A stretch of DNA of 34,124 bases, taken from positions 1-34,124 of the forward strand of contig JAEYQQ010000135.1 of assembly GCA_023409955.1 (NCBI GenBank). The letters are read 5' to 3'. The notes beneath the pieces were generated by a model that was given only the letters and a program-made list of their open reading frames with translations, was not told the DNA's origin and did not search any database. This document shows, piece by piece, positions 1 through 7,590 of the stretch. The DNA is from Bacillota bacterium. Lineage in GTDB: Bacteria > Bacillota > Clostridia > Christensenellales > Aristaeellaceae. Each line of letters opens with the position of its first letter. The stretch's first letter is position 1. Position numbers and translations under genes: made by a program.

Positions 1-28
1 ATATATACCAATTTTGAGGGTTTGTCAA
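1..28 (-). promoter_or_regulatory. Possible leftward promoter at the window edge
   Basis: Read on the minus strand, a perfect TTGACA lies at 28-23. It is followed after 15 to 17 nt by TGGTATATAT, which runs into the left window edge. This would drive a gene to the left, divergent from the GH35 gene. A second TGGTATAT copy sits at 50-43. The -10 element is incomplete in the window, so the call is tentative. Confidence 0.35.
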
Positions 29-207
29 CTAATAAATTAGAGATATACCACTATTTCTATTTAGTTTTATCTATAATAATGCCAAGTTCCTTATTGATGA
101 TCGTACATCATTTTCTGTTTACTTGAATTATATTCTCTTATTTAATGTCCTTATATTGACCGTATAACACATTAAAATGAGCGATATATTTCTTTTTTCC
201 GCTTATA

Positions 208-236
208 TTGTATACGCTTTCACTATATGCTATACT
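208..236 (+). promoter_or_regulatory. Promoter of the GH35-lacI unit
   Basis: TTGTAT (208-213), a 17-nt spacer and TATACT (231-236) form a plausible SigA-type promoter about 60 nt upstream of the GH35 start. The weak -35 and strong -10 fit a regulated promoter. A LacI/CcpA-type operator covers the -35 and the first part of the spacer. The rest of 1-207 is AT-rich with no convincing gene; it holds only short inverted repeats, such as TGATG/CATCA near 97-112. Confidence 0.6.
209..222 (+). promoter_or_regulatory. LacI-family / cre-like operator
   Basis: TGTATACGCTTTCA reads TGAAAGCGTATACA on the other strand. This fits the degenerate cre (CcpA) consensus TGWNANCGNTNWCA and has the central CG typical of LacI-family operators. 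It overlaps the promoter spacer and -35, where a bound protein would block RNA polymerase. The cognate protein could be CcpA or the LacI-family regulator encoded directly downstream; the sequence alone does not decide. Confidence 0.6.
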
Positions 237-295
237 TTTTTTCAGTATTGGAAGACAGGATACTGCCTGCCAGCAGCAAAGAGAGGGAAGCCTAT

Positions 296-2842
296 ATGAA
301 GCATGTGAGTATAGATAAAAATGGTTTTATCATCAATGGAAAACGGCAGATATTGCTAGTGGGCTCATTGTTTTATTTCCGCATTCCCAGAGCTCGCTGG
401 CGTGACCGCATGGAAAAGATGAAGCGGGCAGGCTACCATGCCCTGGATGTTTATTTTCCCTGGAACCATCACGAAACCGCAAAAGATACCTGGGACTTTT
501 CTGGCGAACGCGATGTCTCTGCTTTCCTGACACTGGCAGAAGAAGTGGGCCTGTATGTGGTGGCCCGGCCAGGCCCCTATATATGCTCCGAGTGGGATGG
601 CGGCGGCCTGCCTGCCTACCTGTTTGCATCGGATATGCATATTCGCGATAATGATCCTGCTTTTATGATGCATGTACAAAAATGGTTTGACCACATCCTG
701 CCCATCATCAAGAAACACAGCATTGATCAGGGCGGCTGCATTATCACCATGCAGTTGGAAAATGAATATGACTTTTTTTCCGACATGCTGGACCGGCACG
801 GCTACATTAGCGTCCTCAAAGCCATGGCATTGCATGCTGGTATCAGCGTTCCACTGTTTTGCTGCGCGGGCCAGGGCGGTATCGATGCATCTGGCGGGCT
901 GACACCAGGCATATTCCCTGCCATGAACTTTTATCCATCAAACAGCGACAGACACTTTGGTCAACAGGTGTTGTTTTATCAAAAGTGGCTATCAGACCAG
1001 AACTTTCCCCTGCTGGTGACGGAAACCAACCGCGACCATCATTTTCTTCGCCTGCTGCTGCTGTTGGGCGTCAAGCTAATCGGACCTTACAACCAGGCTG
1101 GCGGCACCGACTTTGGCTTTACCACCGCCATTAACAATTGGGGGTCCCCCCTTTCCTTCCAAACCAGCGATTATGACTTTGCCTCCCTGGTGACACCATC
1201 CGGCGAATACCGCAAAGCCATGGCGCTGGAGGCCAAGGTTTTGCGGGGCATCCTTGATTCTGTACCCGGCCTTTGTGAAGCTCTGCCTGTATCACTGCCA
1301 GATGGCTTTTCACCTCCTGAAAGCGTGTTTGCCACGGCTCTTGCCCTGCCAGATGGCGGCCTTGTGGCCGGAGGTGTGCAGTATGGCTGCCAGGCTGAGG
1401 AAGTGCTTTGGCCTGAAGGCGGCTATGCCGTCAGCTTTCTGCCCGATAAATGCACCTTTATTATGAGCCACGTCTCCTTAAATTCTGCCGGGATAGATGT
1501 TGAAATCACATTCGCCAACGCCCCCCTTTATCAAGTGAACAAAGACAGCCTTGTATTTGCTGCGGAACAGCCACAAACCCACATCGTCATCAACGGCAAG
1601 GCTCTGTCCTTTAAAAACGGCCATACGCAAGCGGTAGATGGTATCACAGTGACCCTGCTGCCTTGGGATCAAGCAGCGGCCATGGATATTACCGAAGTCA
1701 AAGGTCAAAACATTCCGGTAGCATTTTCTGTTGCTACCTCCACCGACCATGATTTGTTTGCGAGTTTGGAGCCAAAACAGATGACAGATGGCGCTCTGGC
1801 ATTGGAGGTAGGCGGAATATTAAACGGTTATGGTCTGTATGAGTCAAAAGTAATCTTTGACGGTGTAAAAGGCCTGCTCTTTGCAGATGCTGCCGATGTT
1901 ATCACCGTCACAGCAGGCGATAGGCACCTTGGCGCATTCAGCCCCGAAGGCCACTGCTTTTATCTACCCACCATAGGCCTTGAGGGCGAAACGCACCTTC
2001 AAGTTTTGGCAGAAATCTGGGGGCACTGCAACTTTGACGATCACCGCACCCCAAGTCTTAGAATCAAATCCACAAAAGGGGTCAAGCGCATTGCAACCAT
2101 TTCCAGCGTCACCCCCCTCCCCTTATGGCTGCGTACCGATGCTGTTTCCGGCGCAGCTCCCCAACTGACGGCTCTGGGTGCCTGGCTTACAACCAACAAG
2201 CCCGCCATCGGCGTATTTTATACCCTGCAGCCTGAACTTGGCAGTATCCGTGTACTGCACTTTGAGGGCATGCAGGCCCAGGCAGACGTGTATGTAAACA
2301 CGAGGTTTGCCGGTCATGTGGACCGTTTCTGCCCATGGCTTGACATTAGTGAAATGTTAAGCGACGATGGTATATTGCGCATTGAATGCCATGTGACAAA
2401 GATGGATTTCTGCGAGCCCTGCGGCATTCCCATCCTGTATCAAGGCGACCTGTTGAAAAACGTAACCGTAAAGGCTATCGGTGAAAAGGAGCTGCACAGC
2501 GCCCTTGTATCCGTCGCCTCCGGGCATCATACCCTATCGCTGCCGCTTGCGTTAGGGTATGGTCAAAAAAACGTGCTCCATGGTATAATCCCACAAGATG
2601 ACTGCGAGCTGACAATAGAAGGCCGCAATATCAAGGCCACCATCCTACGGGGAGGCCGCATTTGCGGGCGATTGGTTATAAATGCCGACACATTGCCTGC
2701 CATGAAGGGCGGACGTCCCGATACGGCTTACCTGCCTGCCTGCTGGGGCAATGATGTGTATATGTACCTGGAGCCGTTGGGGGATGATGCAGCGCTATCC
2801 TCCATCCGCATACGGACACTAAGCACCTATATGCCCGAATAA
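296..2842 (+). CDS. Glycoside hydrolase family 35 beta-galactosidase
   Basis: An 848-residue retaining beta-galactosidase that would release terminal beta-linked galactose from oligo- or polysaccharides. The ATG at 296 is preferred over an upstream in-frame start at 227, because GAGAGGGAAG lies just before 296 and the promoter -10 overlaps 227. The N-terminal TIM barrel (about residues 1-330) carries GH35 hallmarks: YFRIP, YFPWNHHE, RPGPYICSEW and GGLPA, with the predicted acid/base Glu157 in LENEYD and nucleophile Glu243 in VTETN, followed by GGTDFGF. The C-terminal 500 residues would be beta-sandwich domains. The barrel is divergent: the usual HYFR motif reads FYFR, and the nucleophile context lacks the common WxGWF. 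There is no signal peptide, so the enzyme is cytosolic and probably acts on imported oligosaccharides. The adjacent lacI gene suggests induction by a galactoside. Confidence 0.88.
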   Translation: MKHVSIDKNGFIINGKRQILLVGSLFYFRIPRARWRDRMEKMKRAGYHALDVYFPWNHHETAKDTWDFSGERDVSAFLTLAEEVGLYVVARPGPYICSEWDGGGLPAYLFASDMHIRDNDPAFMMHVQKWFDHILPIIKKHSIDQGGCIITMQLENEYDFFSDMLDRHGYISVLKAMALHAGISVPLFCCAGQGGIDASGGLTPGIFPAMNFYPSNSDRHFGQQVLFYQKWLSDQNFPLLVTETNRDHHFLRLLLLLGVKLIGPYNQAGGTDFGFTTAINNWGSPLSFQTSDYDFASLVTPSGEYRKAMALEAKVLRGILDSVPGLCEALPVSLPDGFSPPESVFATALALPDGGLVAGGVQYGCQAEEVLWPEGGYAVSFLPDKCTFIMSHVSLNSAGIDVEITFANAPLYQVNKDSLVFAAEQPQTHIVINGKALSFKNGHTQAVDGITVTLLPWDQAAAMDITEVKGQNIPVAFSVATSTDHDLFASLEPKQMTDGALALEVGGILNGYGLYESKVIFDGVKGLLFADAADVITVTAGDRHLGAFSPEGHCFYLPTIGLEGETHLQVLAEIWGHCNFDDHRTPSLRIKSTKGVKRIATISSVTPLPLWLRTDAVSGAAPQLTALGAWLTTNKPAIGVFYTLQPELGSIRVLHFEGMQAQADVYVNTRFAGHVDRFCPWLDISEMLSDDGILRIECHVTKMDFCEPCGIPILYQGDLLKNVTVKAIGEKELHSALVSVASGHHTLSLPLALGYGQKNVLHGIIPQDDCELTIEGRNIKATILRGGRICGRLVINADTLPAMKGGRPDTAYLPACWGNDVYMYLEPLGDDAALSSIRIRTLSTYMPE

Positions 2843-2848
2843 AGAAAA

Positions 2849-2871
2849 GGCCGCCCATCTATCGGGCTGCC
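2849..2871 (+). terminator. Intercistronic hairpin between GH35 and lacI
   Basis: GGCCGCCC (2849-2856) pairs with GGGCTGCC (2864-2871) with one mismatch and a 7-nt loop. No T-run follows, so it is at best a weak attenuator or an mRNA-processing/stability hairpin that would lower lacI expression relative to the enzyme gene. Confidence 0.35.
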
Positions 2872-2894
2872 AAATGTGATTGAAGGGTTGTTTC

Positions 2895-3947
2895 ATGGCA
2901 TCCAACAACATCAATATTTATGACATCGCCAGGGAGGCAGGCGTCTCCATCGCCACGGTTTCCCGCGCCTTAAGCGATAACCCCAATCCCCATTCTGCCA
3001 AGCAGAAGCGGGTGCTGGAGGTTGTGCGCAAATACAATTACAAACCAAGCGTAGCCGCCAGGGGCCTGAACAGCGGTGAGTCCCGCTTAATCAGCATTGG
3101 CTTGCCCGAGATTGCCAATCCTTTTTACAGCGAGCTGTTCAGTGCCGCCGATGAGGAAGCCAACGCCCAAGGCTATTCCCTGGTGTTAACCCGCATCCCC
3201 GATACCAGCAACGGCTATCAAACCTTTTTGGATCAGCTTATTGAGCGCAGGCCCGATGGGCTGATCATGGCCGGAGGTATGGTGGAAGATTATATGGGAT
3301 CCCAGCGTCTGGGCATGCTTCGGCAGCTGAGCAACTACATGCCTGTGGTATTGATCGGCCAGCCGGTGGAAAGCTTCCCCTGCGTTTGCATCAATGGCGA
3401 CATGGCGGAGGGTGCCCGTATCACCGTACGGCATCTTCACGCCCTGGGGCATGATCGCATTGCACTGCTTGGGGGCAGTCACCAAAAGCGCGGTTCCAGC
3501 AGCCGGGAACACGGCTACCATGATGAAATACAACGGCTGGGCCTCAATGATGGCCTGCGCTTTCGCCAGGAGCTGGGTTACAACCTGGAAGACGGTGTCG
3601 CCGGTGTCATGAAGCTTTTGTCTGGCTTGCAAAGAGATAAATGGCCTACGGCCATCATCGCCATTAACGATTTGGTGGCCATGGGGGCACTTCGACAGCT
3701 GCACCGCATGAACATCAAAGTTCCTGAAGATATGGCGGTGATAGGCTGTGATAACCAATTTTTCTCTGCCTATACTCAGCCGCCGCTGACTACCCTGGAT
3801 TTGCATATTAGTGAATTGGGCCGCCTAGCTGTTTCCTACCTCCTAAGCTGGCAGGAGGGCCAATCCTTTTTGCACACCATGGATAACACACTGATCATCC
3901 GTGAATCCTGTGGGGCGACCCTTGGCCGACGAGATTTTAAACGGTAA
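2895..3947 (+). CDS. LacI/GalR-family transcriptional regulator
   Basis: A 350-residue DNA-binding repressor. The ATG at 2895 is chosen because GAAGGG lies 7 nt upstream; an in-frame TTG at 2880 lacks a ribosome binding site. The N-terminal helix-turn-helix (about residues 6-28) has the family motif IYDIAREAGVSIATVSRAL and is followed by the hinge (KPSVAARGL). A periplasmic-binding-like effector domain (about 62-335) follows and ends with the dimer-typical DNQFFSAYTQPPLTTLD segment. It lies 52 nt behind the GH35 gene on the same strand and is probably cotranscribed. Inference: it represses the GH35 promoter via the CG-centred operator at 209-222 and is released by a sugar. A perfect hairpin terminator follows it. 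Confidence 0.92.
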   Translation: MASNNINIYDIAREAGVSIATVSRALSDNPNPHSAKQKRVLEVVRKYNYKPSVAARGLNSGESRLISIGLPEIANPFYSELFSAADEEANAQGYSLVLTRIPDTSNGYQTFLDQLIERRPDGLIMAGGMVEDYMGSQRLGMLRQLSNYMPVVLIGQPVESFPCVCINGDMAEGARITVRHLHALGHDRIALLGGSHQKRGSSSREHGYHDEIQRLGLNDGLRFRQELGYNLEDGVAGVMKLLSGLQRDKWPTAIIAINDLVAMGALRQLHRMNIKVPEDMAVIGCDNQFFSAYTQPPLTTLDLHISELGRLAVSYLLSWQEGQSFLHTMDNTLIIRESCGATLGRRDFKR

Positions 3948-4010
3948 CCCATTTGATAGCCAACAGTGCTGAACATGCCTTCGGATTTTTTAAGTAAATA
4001 AATACATGCC

Positions 4011-4043
4011 AAAGTCCCCGCAGCTAAACGCCACGGGGACTTT
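4011..4043. terminator. Bidirectional terminator between convergent genes
   Basis: A perfect 10-bp stem, AAAGTCCCCG (4011-4020) with CGGGGACTTT (4034-4043), and a 13-nt loop. It lies between the convergent lacI and O-acetylhomoserine sulfhydrylase genes and can serve both, although the flanking T-runs are short. Confidence 0.75.
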
Positions 4044-4086
4044 AGATATCTGGCTATTCCTTAGGAAGCTGCCATGTCGTCACACT

Positions 4087-5385
4087 TTACGACAGGGCAT
4101 CAAAGGCCTGAACAAGATCCTCGATGAGGTCATCCACATGCTCAATGCCTACCGATAAGCGGATGGTGCTGGGCAATATGCCGCTCTTGGGCAGCTCCGA
4201 TTCGGTGAGTTGGGAGTGGGTGGTGCTGGCAGGGTGGATCACCAGGGATTTAACATCCGCCACATTGGCCAGCAGGGAGAAGATTTGCAGCTTATCAATA
4301 AATGCCTTTGCATCCTCGGCACCACCCTTGATCTCGAAGGTAAAGATGCTGCCTGCGCCCTTTTGAAAGTACTTATCATATAATTCCTTGTAACCACTAC
4401 CAGGCAAAGAGGGATGATTGACCCTTGCCACCTTGGGGTGTTTACTTAAGAAGTCCACGATCTTCAATGCGTTTTCCACATGACGTTCCACCCGTAAAGA
4501 AAGGGTTTCCAGGCCTTGAAGGAACAAAAAGGAATGAAGCGGTGCCAAAGCCGCACCGGTATCCCGCAGAAGAATGACACGTGCACGAATAATGTAAGCC
4601 AGGTTGCCCACCGCTTCCCAAAGATTCAAACCATGATAGCTGGGATCTGGCGTGGTGAACTTAGGGAATTTACCAGATGCGGACCAATCAAACTTACCGC
4701 TATCCACAATGACGCCGCCAATGGCAGTACCATGGCCGCCAATGAACTTGGTGGCGGAATGTACCACGATATCCGCGCCATGCTCAATGGGTCTAAATAG
4801 ATAAGGCGTTGCAAAAGTGTTATCCACAATCAGGGGAATGCCATGGCGATGGGCCAATGCAGCATATGCATCCACATCCACGATGCTGGAGTTGGGGTTA
4901 CCCAGTGACTCGATAAATATCGCTTTGGTATTGGGGCGGATGGCCTTTTCAAAACCACCGATGCCATCCTTGTCCGGGTGGACGAAGGAAGTTTCAATAC
5001 CGTAATCATGAAGGGTATGGGCAAAGAGGTTGTAAGTGCCACCGTAAATGGTGGAGGCAGATACGATATGGTCCCCTGCAAAAGCAATATTCATAATGGC
5101 GTAGGTGGTAGCTGCCGCACCGGAAGCCGCTGCCAATGCTGCGGCGCCTCCTTCCAGGGCAGCAATGCGCTTTTCAAACACATCGGTAGTGGGGTTCATA
5201 ATGCGGGTATAAATGTTGCCGCCTTCTGCAAGGCTGAAACGGTCTGCCGCACTCTTGGCATTGGGGAAAACATAGGAGGTGGTCTGGTAAATGGGCACAG
5301 CCCTGGCGTCGGTGGCCGGATCGGGAGATTCCTGGCCTACATGTACCTGTTGGGTTTCAAAACGCCATTTCTTTTTCTCAGACAT
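4087..5385 (-). CDS. O-acetylhomoserine sulfhydrylase (PLP-dependent)
   Basis: A 432-residue Cys/Met-metabolism PLP enzyme, expected to make homocysteine from O-acetylhomoserine and sulfide in the cytosol. The N-terminal region FETQQVHVGQ and PIYQTTSYVF, and the NIYTRIMNPT segment, fit the O-acetylhomoserine/O-acetylserine branch, which is longer (about 430) than cystathionine gamma-synthases (about 380). The Schiff-base lysine is predicted as Lys213 in SATKFIGGHG; IVDNTFATPYL provides the cofactor-binding Asp. The ATG has an upstream GAAGGGGGA ribosome binding site. The gene stands alone, with its own consensus promoter and a leader of about 50 nt, too short for an S-box or T-box. The product is probably well expressed, but I see no sulfur-responsive element. 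Confidence 0.93.
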   Translation of the reverse strand: MSEKKKWRFETQQVHVGQESPDPATDARAVPIYQTTSYVFPNAKSAADRFSLAEGGNIYTRIMNPTTDVFEKRIAALEGGAAALAAASGAAATTYAIMNIAFAGDHIVSASTIYGGTYNLFAHTLHDYGIETSFVHPDKDGIGGFEKAIRPNTKAIFIESLGNPNSSIVDVDAYAALAHRHGIPLIVDNTFATPYLFRPIEHGADIVVHSATKFIGGHGTAIGGVIVDSGKFDWSASGKFPKFTTPDPSYHGLNLWEAVGNLAYIIRARVILLRDTGAALAPLHSFLFLQGLETLSLRVERHVENALKIVDFLSKHPKVARVNHPSLPGSGYKELYDKYFQKGAGSIFTFEIKGGAEDAKAFIDKLQIFSLLANVADVKSLVIHPASTTHSQLTESELPKSGILPSTIRLSVGIEHVDDLIEDLVQAFDALS

Positions 5386-5441
5386 TGTGGAAATCCCCCT
5401 TCATTATCTTAAATCATATAAAATTACTAGGAATTAAGGGT

Positions 5442-5469
5442 ATTATATCATGATTCCTTTTCTTGTCAA
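5442..5469 (-). promoter_or_regulatory. Near-consensus promoter of the O-acetylhomoserine sulfhydrylase gene
   Basis: On the minus strand TTGACA (5469-5464), a 16-nt spacer and TATAAT (5447-5442). Both hexamers are perfect. The start site would be near 5435, giving a leader of about 50 nt before the ATG at 5385. Confidence 0.8.
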
Positions 5470-5511
5470 TGTCCCAAGTCAAATATTTTATCAGTTTCCC
5501 TTATGCATAGG

Positions 5512-5551
5512 AAAAAGCATCTCCCGACGTTCAAATTTCGTCTGGCGATGC
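5512..5551 (-). terminator. Terminator of the DUF2156-GNAT operon
   Basis: A 13-position stem with two mismatches: 5517-5529 pairs with 5539-5551 around a 9-nt loop. On the minus strand it is followed by a T-run (5516-5512). It lies 130 nt after the GNAT stop and just before the next promoter. Confidence 0.6.
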
Positions 5552-5681
5552 TGTTTCATTTTGGGTATTTCAATTTACTTTCTGCGCCTGCTCCTTACCT
5601 TTTGCGCCACGGCATGAACTGAATTTCTATTTATAAAAGAGTACCATCCAAAGTACTATCTCCTGTTGCAAAAAAGTGAGA

Positions 5682-6533
5682 TCAATCCAGTGCCAGGGAG
5701 AGGTATGGCGCAGACCCTTTCAGTTCCGGCTCTTCTGTCAGCCACTTGATCATACCAAAAGGCAGGGTCTGAGCGCCAGAATAACTTCCCTGGGGCAGGC
5801 GGATGGTATACTGCTCTGCATTCAAAGCCTTGTGCAAAACCGCCAGGGCTGTCAGCACATCACGAGAAGTCACTGCCACCTCCCGAACCAGCACACCCCC
5901 TAAGGCCGCCTCCCAAGCGGCGCAGCCATGACCTCCGGGCCAGGAGAAGCGGATGACACCGCCCGAACTCCCAAGGGAGTTAATGGCGTAAGCCACCGCT
6001 CTCTCATCCCATTTTACATACAGGCTGCTTTGCATAAACGCTTCATCCCGAAGCCTTACATAATCCTCTTGGGAGCATGGCGAAAAGCGGCCATCTTTGG
6101 GAAAAGGCGGCAGCAACGTAGCATGAATCCGGACAACATCCAAATAGAAAGCCGTTTTGTAGCCCCGGTTCCCGTAAAATGCAAATAACCCAGCGGAAGC
6201 AGGCACCAGTACGGCAGCTGCCTCTCCCCGAGATTGCATATAGGCGTGGGCAGCATGAAGCAGCGCAGAGCTAACGCCTTGATTCCTAAAGGTAGGATGG
6301 GTTGCCACGGCATAAATATACCGGGCAGCATAGTCTTGCCCGCCGGATGACAACGTAACAGGCAGCATGGTAAGCATACCGGCGATATGGCCCTCGCGCG
6401 CATCCACCAACATGTTATCATCCTGATGGCGCAAAGAAAAATAAGCCTCCACCGCATCTTTGGAATCACCAAATATATCAGCCCAGAGCGCCTTGAGCTT
6501 TGTGTGGTCTTCAAAAGACGCAAACCGGATCAT
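5682..6533 (-). CDS. GNAT-family N-acetyltransferase
   Basis: A 283-residue cytosolic acetyltransferase. The acetyl-CoA-binding motif A is visible in the N-terminal half (YAVATHPTFRNQGVSSALL, about residues 74-92), with the motif B-like FAFYGNRGYKTAF near residues 117-130. The C-terminal 140 residues form a second region, as in longer Eis-like or two-domain GNAT proteins, but this protein is shorter than Eis (about 400). The substrate is unknown. Its ATG begins 3 nt after the stop of the upstream DUF2156 gene, and its ribosome binding site (AAAAGGAG) lies inside that gene, so the two are translationally linked. A terminator follows at 5551-5512. Confidence 0.8.
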   Translation of the reverse strand: MIRFASFEDHTKLKALWADIFGDSKDAVEAYFSLRHQDDNMLVDAREGHIAGMLTMLPVTLSSGGQDYAARYIYAVATHPTFRNQGVSSALLHAAHAYMQSRGEAAAVLVPASAGLFAFYGNRGYKTAFYLDVVRIHATLLPPFPKDGRFSPCSQEDYVRLRDEAFMQSSLYVKWDERAVAYAINSLGSSGGVIRFSWPGGHGCAAWEAALGGVLVREVAVTSRDVLTALAVLHKALNAEQYTIRLPQGSYSGAQTLPFGMIKWLTEEPELKGSAPYLSLALD

Positions 6534-6536
6534 GGC

Positions 6537-7436
6537 TTATAAAGGCTCCTTTTGTGTTGCGATGTATTTTTCCACCAGCCGCTCCGGGTTATAAGATAGC
6601 TTGGCATGCCTTAGCCCTTGCACACCGGCATCCTCTTCCCTGTTGACATACGCAAAATCCATGCAATTGTGCTGAACAAACTGCTGATTGATCATGGGAT
6701 AAGCGCCTTGTATATCGGCAAAAGCCTTTTCAAAGTGGACCAGGAATGTATCCTCATTTAGGGGATCGCCCATGGAAAAGGCAACCACCCGGCCTTCCGC
6801 ACGAATAAGGCCTCCGGACAACCCCAGCTCATCATAATGGCGCATGGCCTGTTCTACCGCGCAGTATTCATCGTTTAGCCCGCTGTCCTGATTGCAGCCG
6901 GCCTGCAGGCACCAAGCCATGTTCATCTGCTTGATATCGTCTATGTTGGCTTTGGATACAGGCTCATACTGCCAGGTGGGATGGTTATCTAAAAAGCGAT
7001 GTATATGATTACGCTTGGCGCTGAGCTTTTTTCCCGATAGCGTTGCCAAGCTTTGGGTTTCGTAAATGTAATCGGCTCCGTTACGGTAGTATTCAAACTC
7101 AAACTTCCCGGGGTAAAGTTCCTCCAGCTTTGCCTTATCATTAGGTAGCACGGTATTGAACACAAGAGGCACGCCCTTATCCTTAGCCTCCGCAGCCAGG
7201 GTTTTGATAACCGGCTCCAAGGGGCCTTTGCCTGCAGGAAACAAAAAAGACGGGTTATTAGGATCAGACCGGAGGATGAGATAATCATCCAGCCGTGCTA
7301 TGTGAAAGTTGTAAATATGCCGCCAGACAAAACATGTTGTAAAATTGTACTCCAGGGAGCCGCGGTCGCTCATTTTCAACAACGACTCAACCCATTGCTT
7401 GTCATTGAGTGTGACTTCCTTATAGTCAAGATTCAA
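6537..7436 (-). CDS. DUF2156 domain protein (lysylphosphatidylglycerol-synthase-like acyltransferase fold)
   Basis: A 299-residue soluble protein resembling the DUF2156 family, which shares the tandem GNAT-like fold of the catalytic domain of MprF/FmhA-type enzymes. Visible marks are the N-terminal LEYNFTTCFVWR segment, the central YIYETQSLATLSGKK and KRNHIHRF segments, and the C-terminal FEKAFADIQGAYPMINQQF and LSYNPERLVEKY stretches. It has no membrane segments, unlike MprF. The start is a TTG at 7436, with GAGGT 9 nt upstream; the next in-frame ATG is 20 residues in and would cut the conserved N-terminus. It is the first gene of a two-gene operon with a GNAT. An aminoacyl or acyl transfer role is an inference from fold only. 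Confidence 0.78.
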   Translation of the reverse strand: MNLDYKEVTLNDKQWVESLLKMSDRGSLEYNFTTCFVWRHIYNFHIARLDDYLILRSDPNNPSFLFPAGKGPLEPVIKTLAAEAKDKGVPLVFNTVLPNDKAKLEELYPGKFEFEYYRNGADYIYETQSLATLSGKKLSAKRNHIHRFLDNHPTWQYEPVSKANIDDIKQMNMAWCLQAGCNQDSGLNDEYCAVEQAMRHYDELGLSGGLIRAEGRVVAFSMGDPLNEDTFLVHFEKAFADIQGAYPMINQQFVQHNCMDFAYVNREEDAGVQGLRHAKLSYNPERLVEKYIATQKEPL

Positions 7437-7504
7437 GTGCCAAGGACCTCTTTTCCTTTCTTGATGGGGAAAGGGTATTAATCTATGGGAATAGTAACAC
7501 TTGT

Positions 7505-7533
7505 ATTATACCAAAAGACAGAGGGTAAGAAAC
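7505..7533 (-). promoter_or_regulatory. Promoter of the DUF2156-GNAT operon
   Basis: On the minus strand a perfect TATAAT (7510-7505) follows a T-rich region with a weak -35 (around 7533-7528, GTTTCT). The ribosome binding site and TTG start lie about 70 nt downstream. The -35 is poor, so an activator may be needed. Confidence 0.45.
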
Positions 7534-7550
7534 GGGAAAATGTAACAACA

Positions 7551-7576
7551 CACTCTGGATAAGAATATCCAGAGTG
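7551..7576 (-). terminator. Terminator of the GH9 gene
   Basis: A perfect 11-bp stem, CACTCTGGATA (7551-7561) with TATCCAGAGTG (7566-7576), and an AGAA loop, 15 nt after the GH9 stop. On the minus strand it is followed by TGTTGTTACATTTT, a broken T-run. Confidence 0.75.
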
Positions 7577-7590
7577 CATCATGAAGCATT

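Noticed and set aside
5386..5470. SAM (S-box) or T-box riboswitch for the O-acetylhomoserine sulfhydrylase gene
   Set aside because: The predicted leader is only about 50 nt long and has no terminator or T-box sequence, so there is no room for either.
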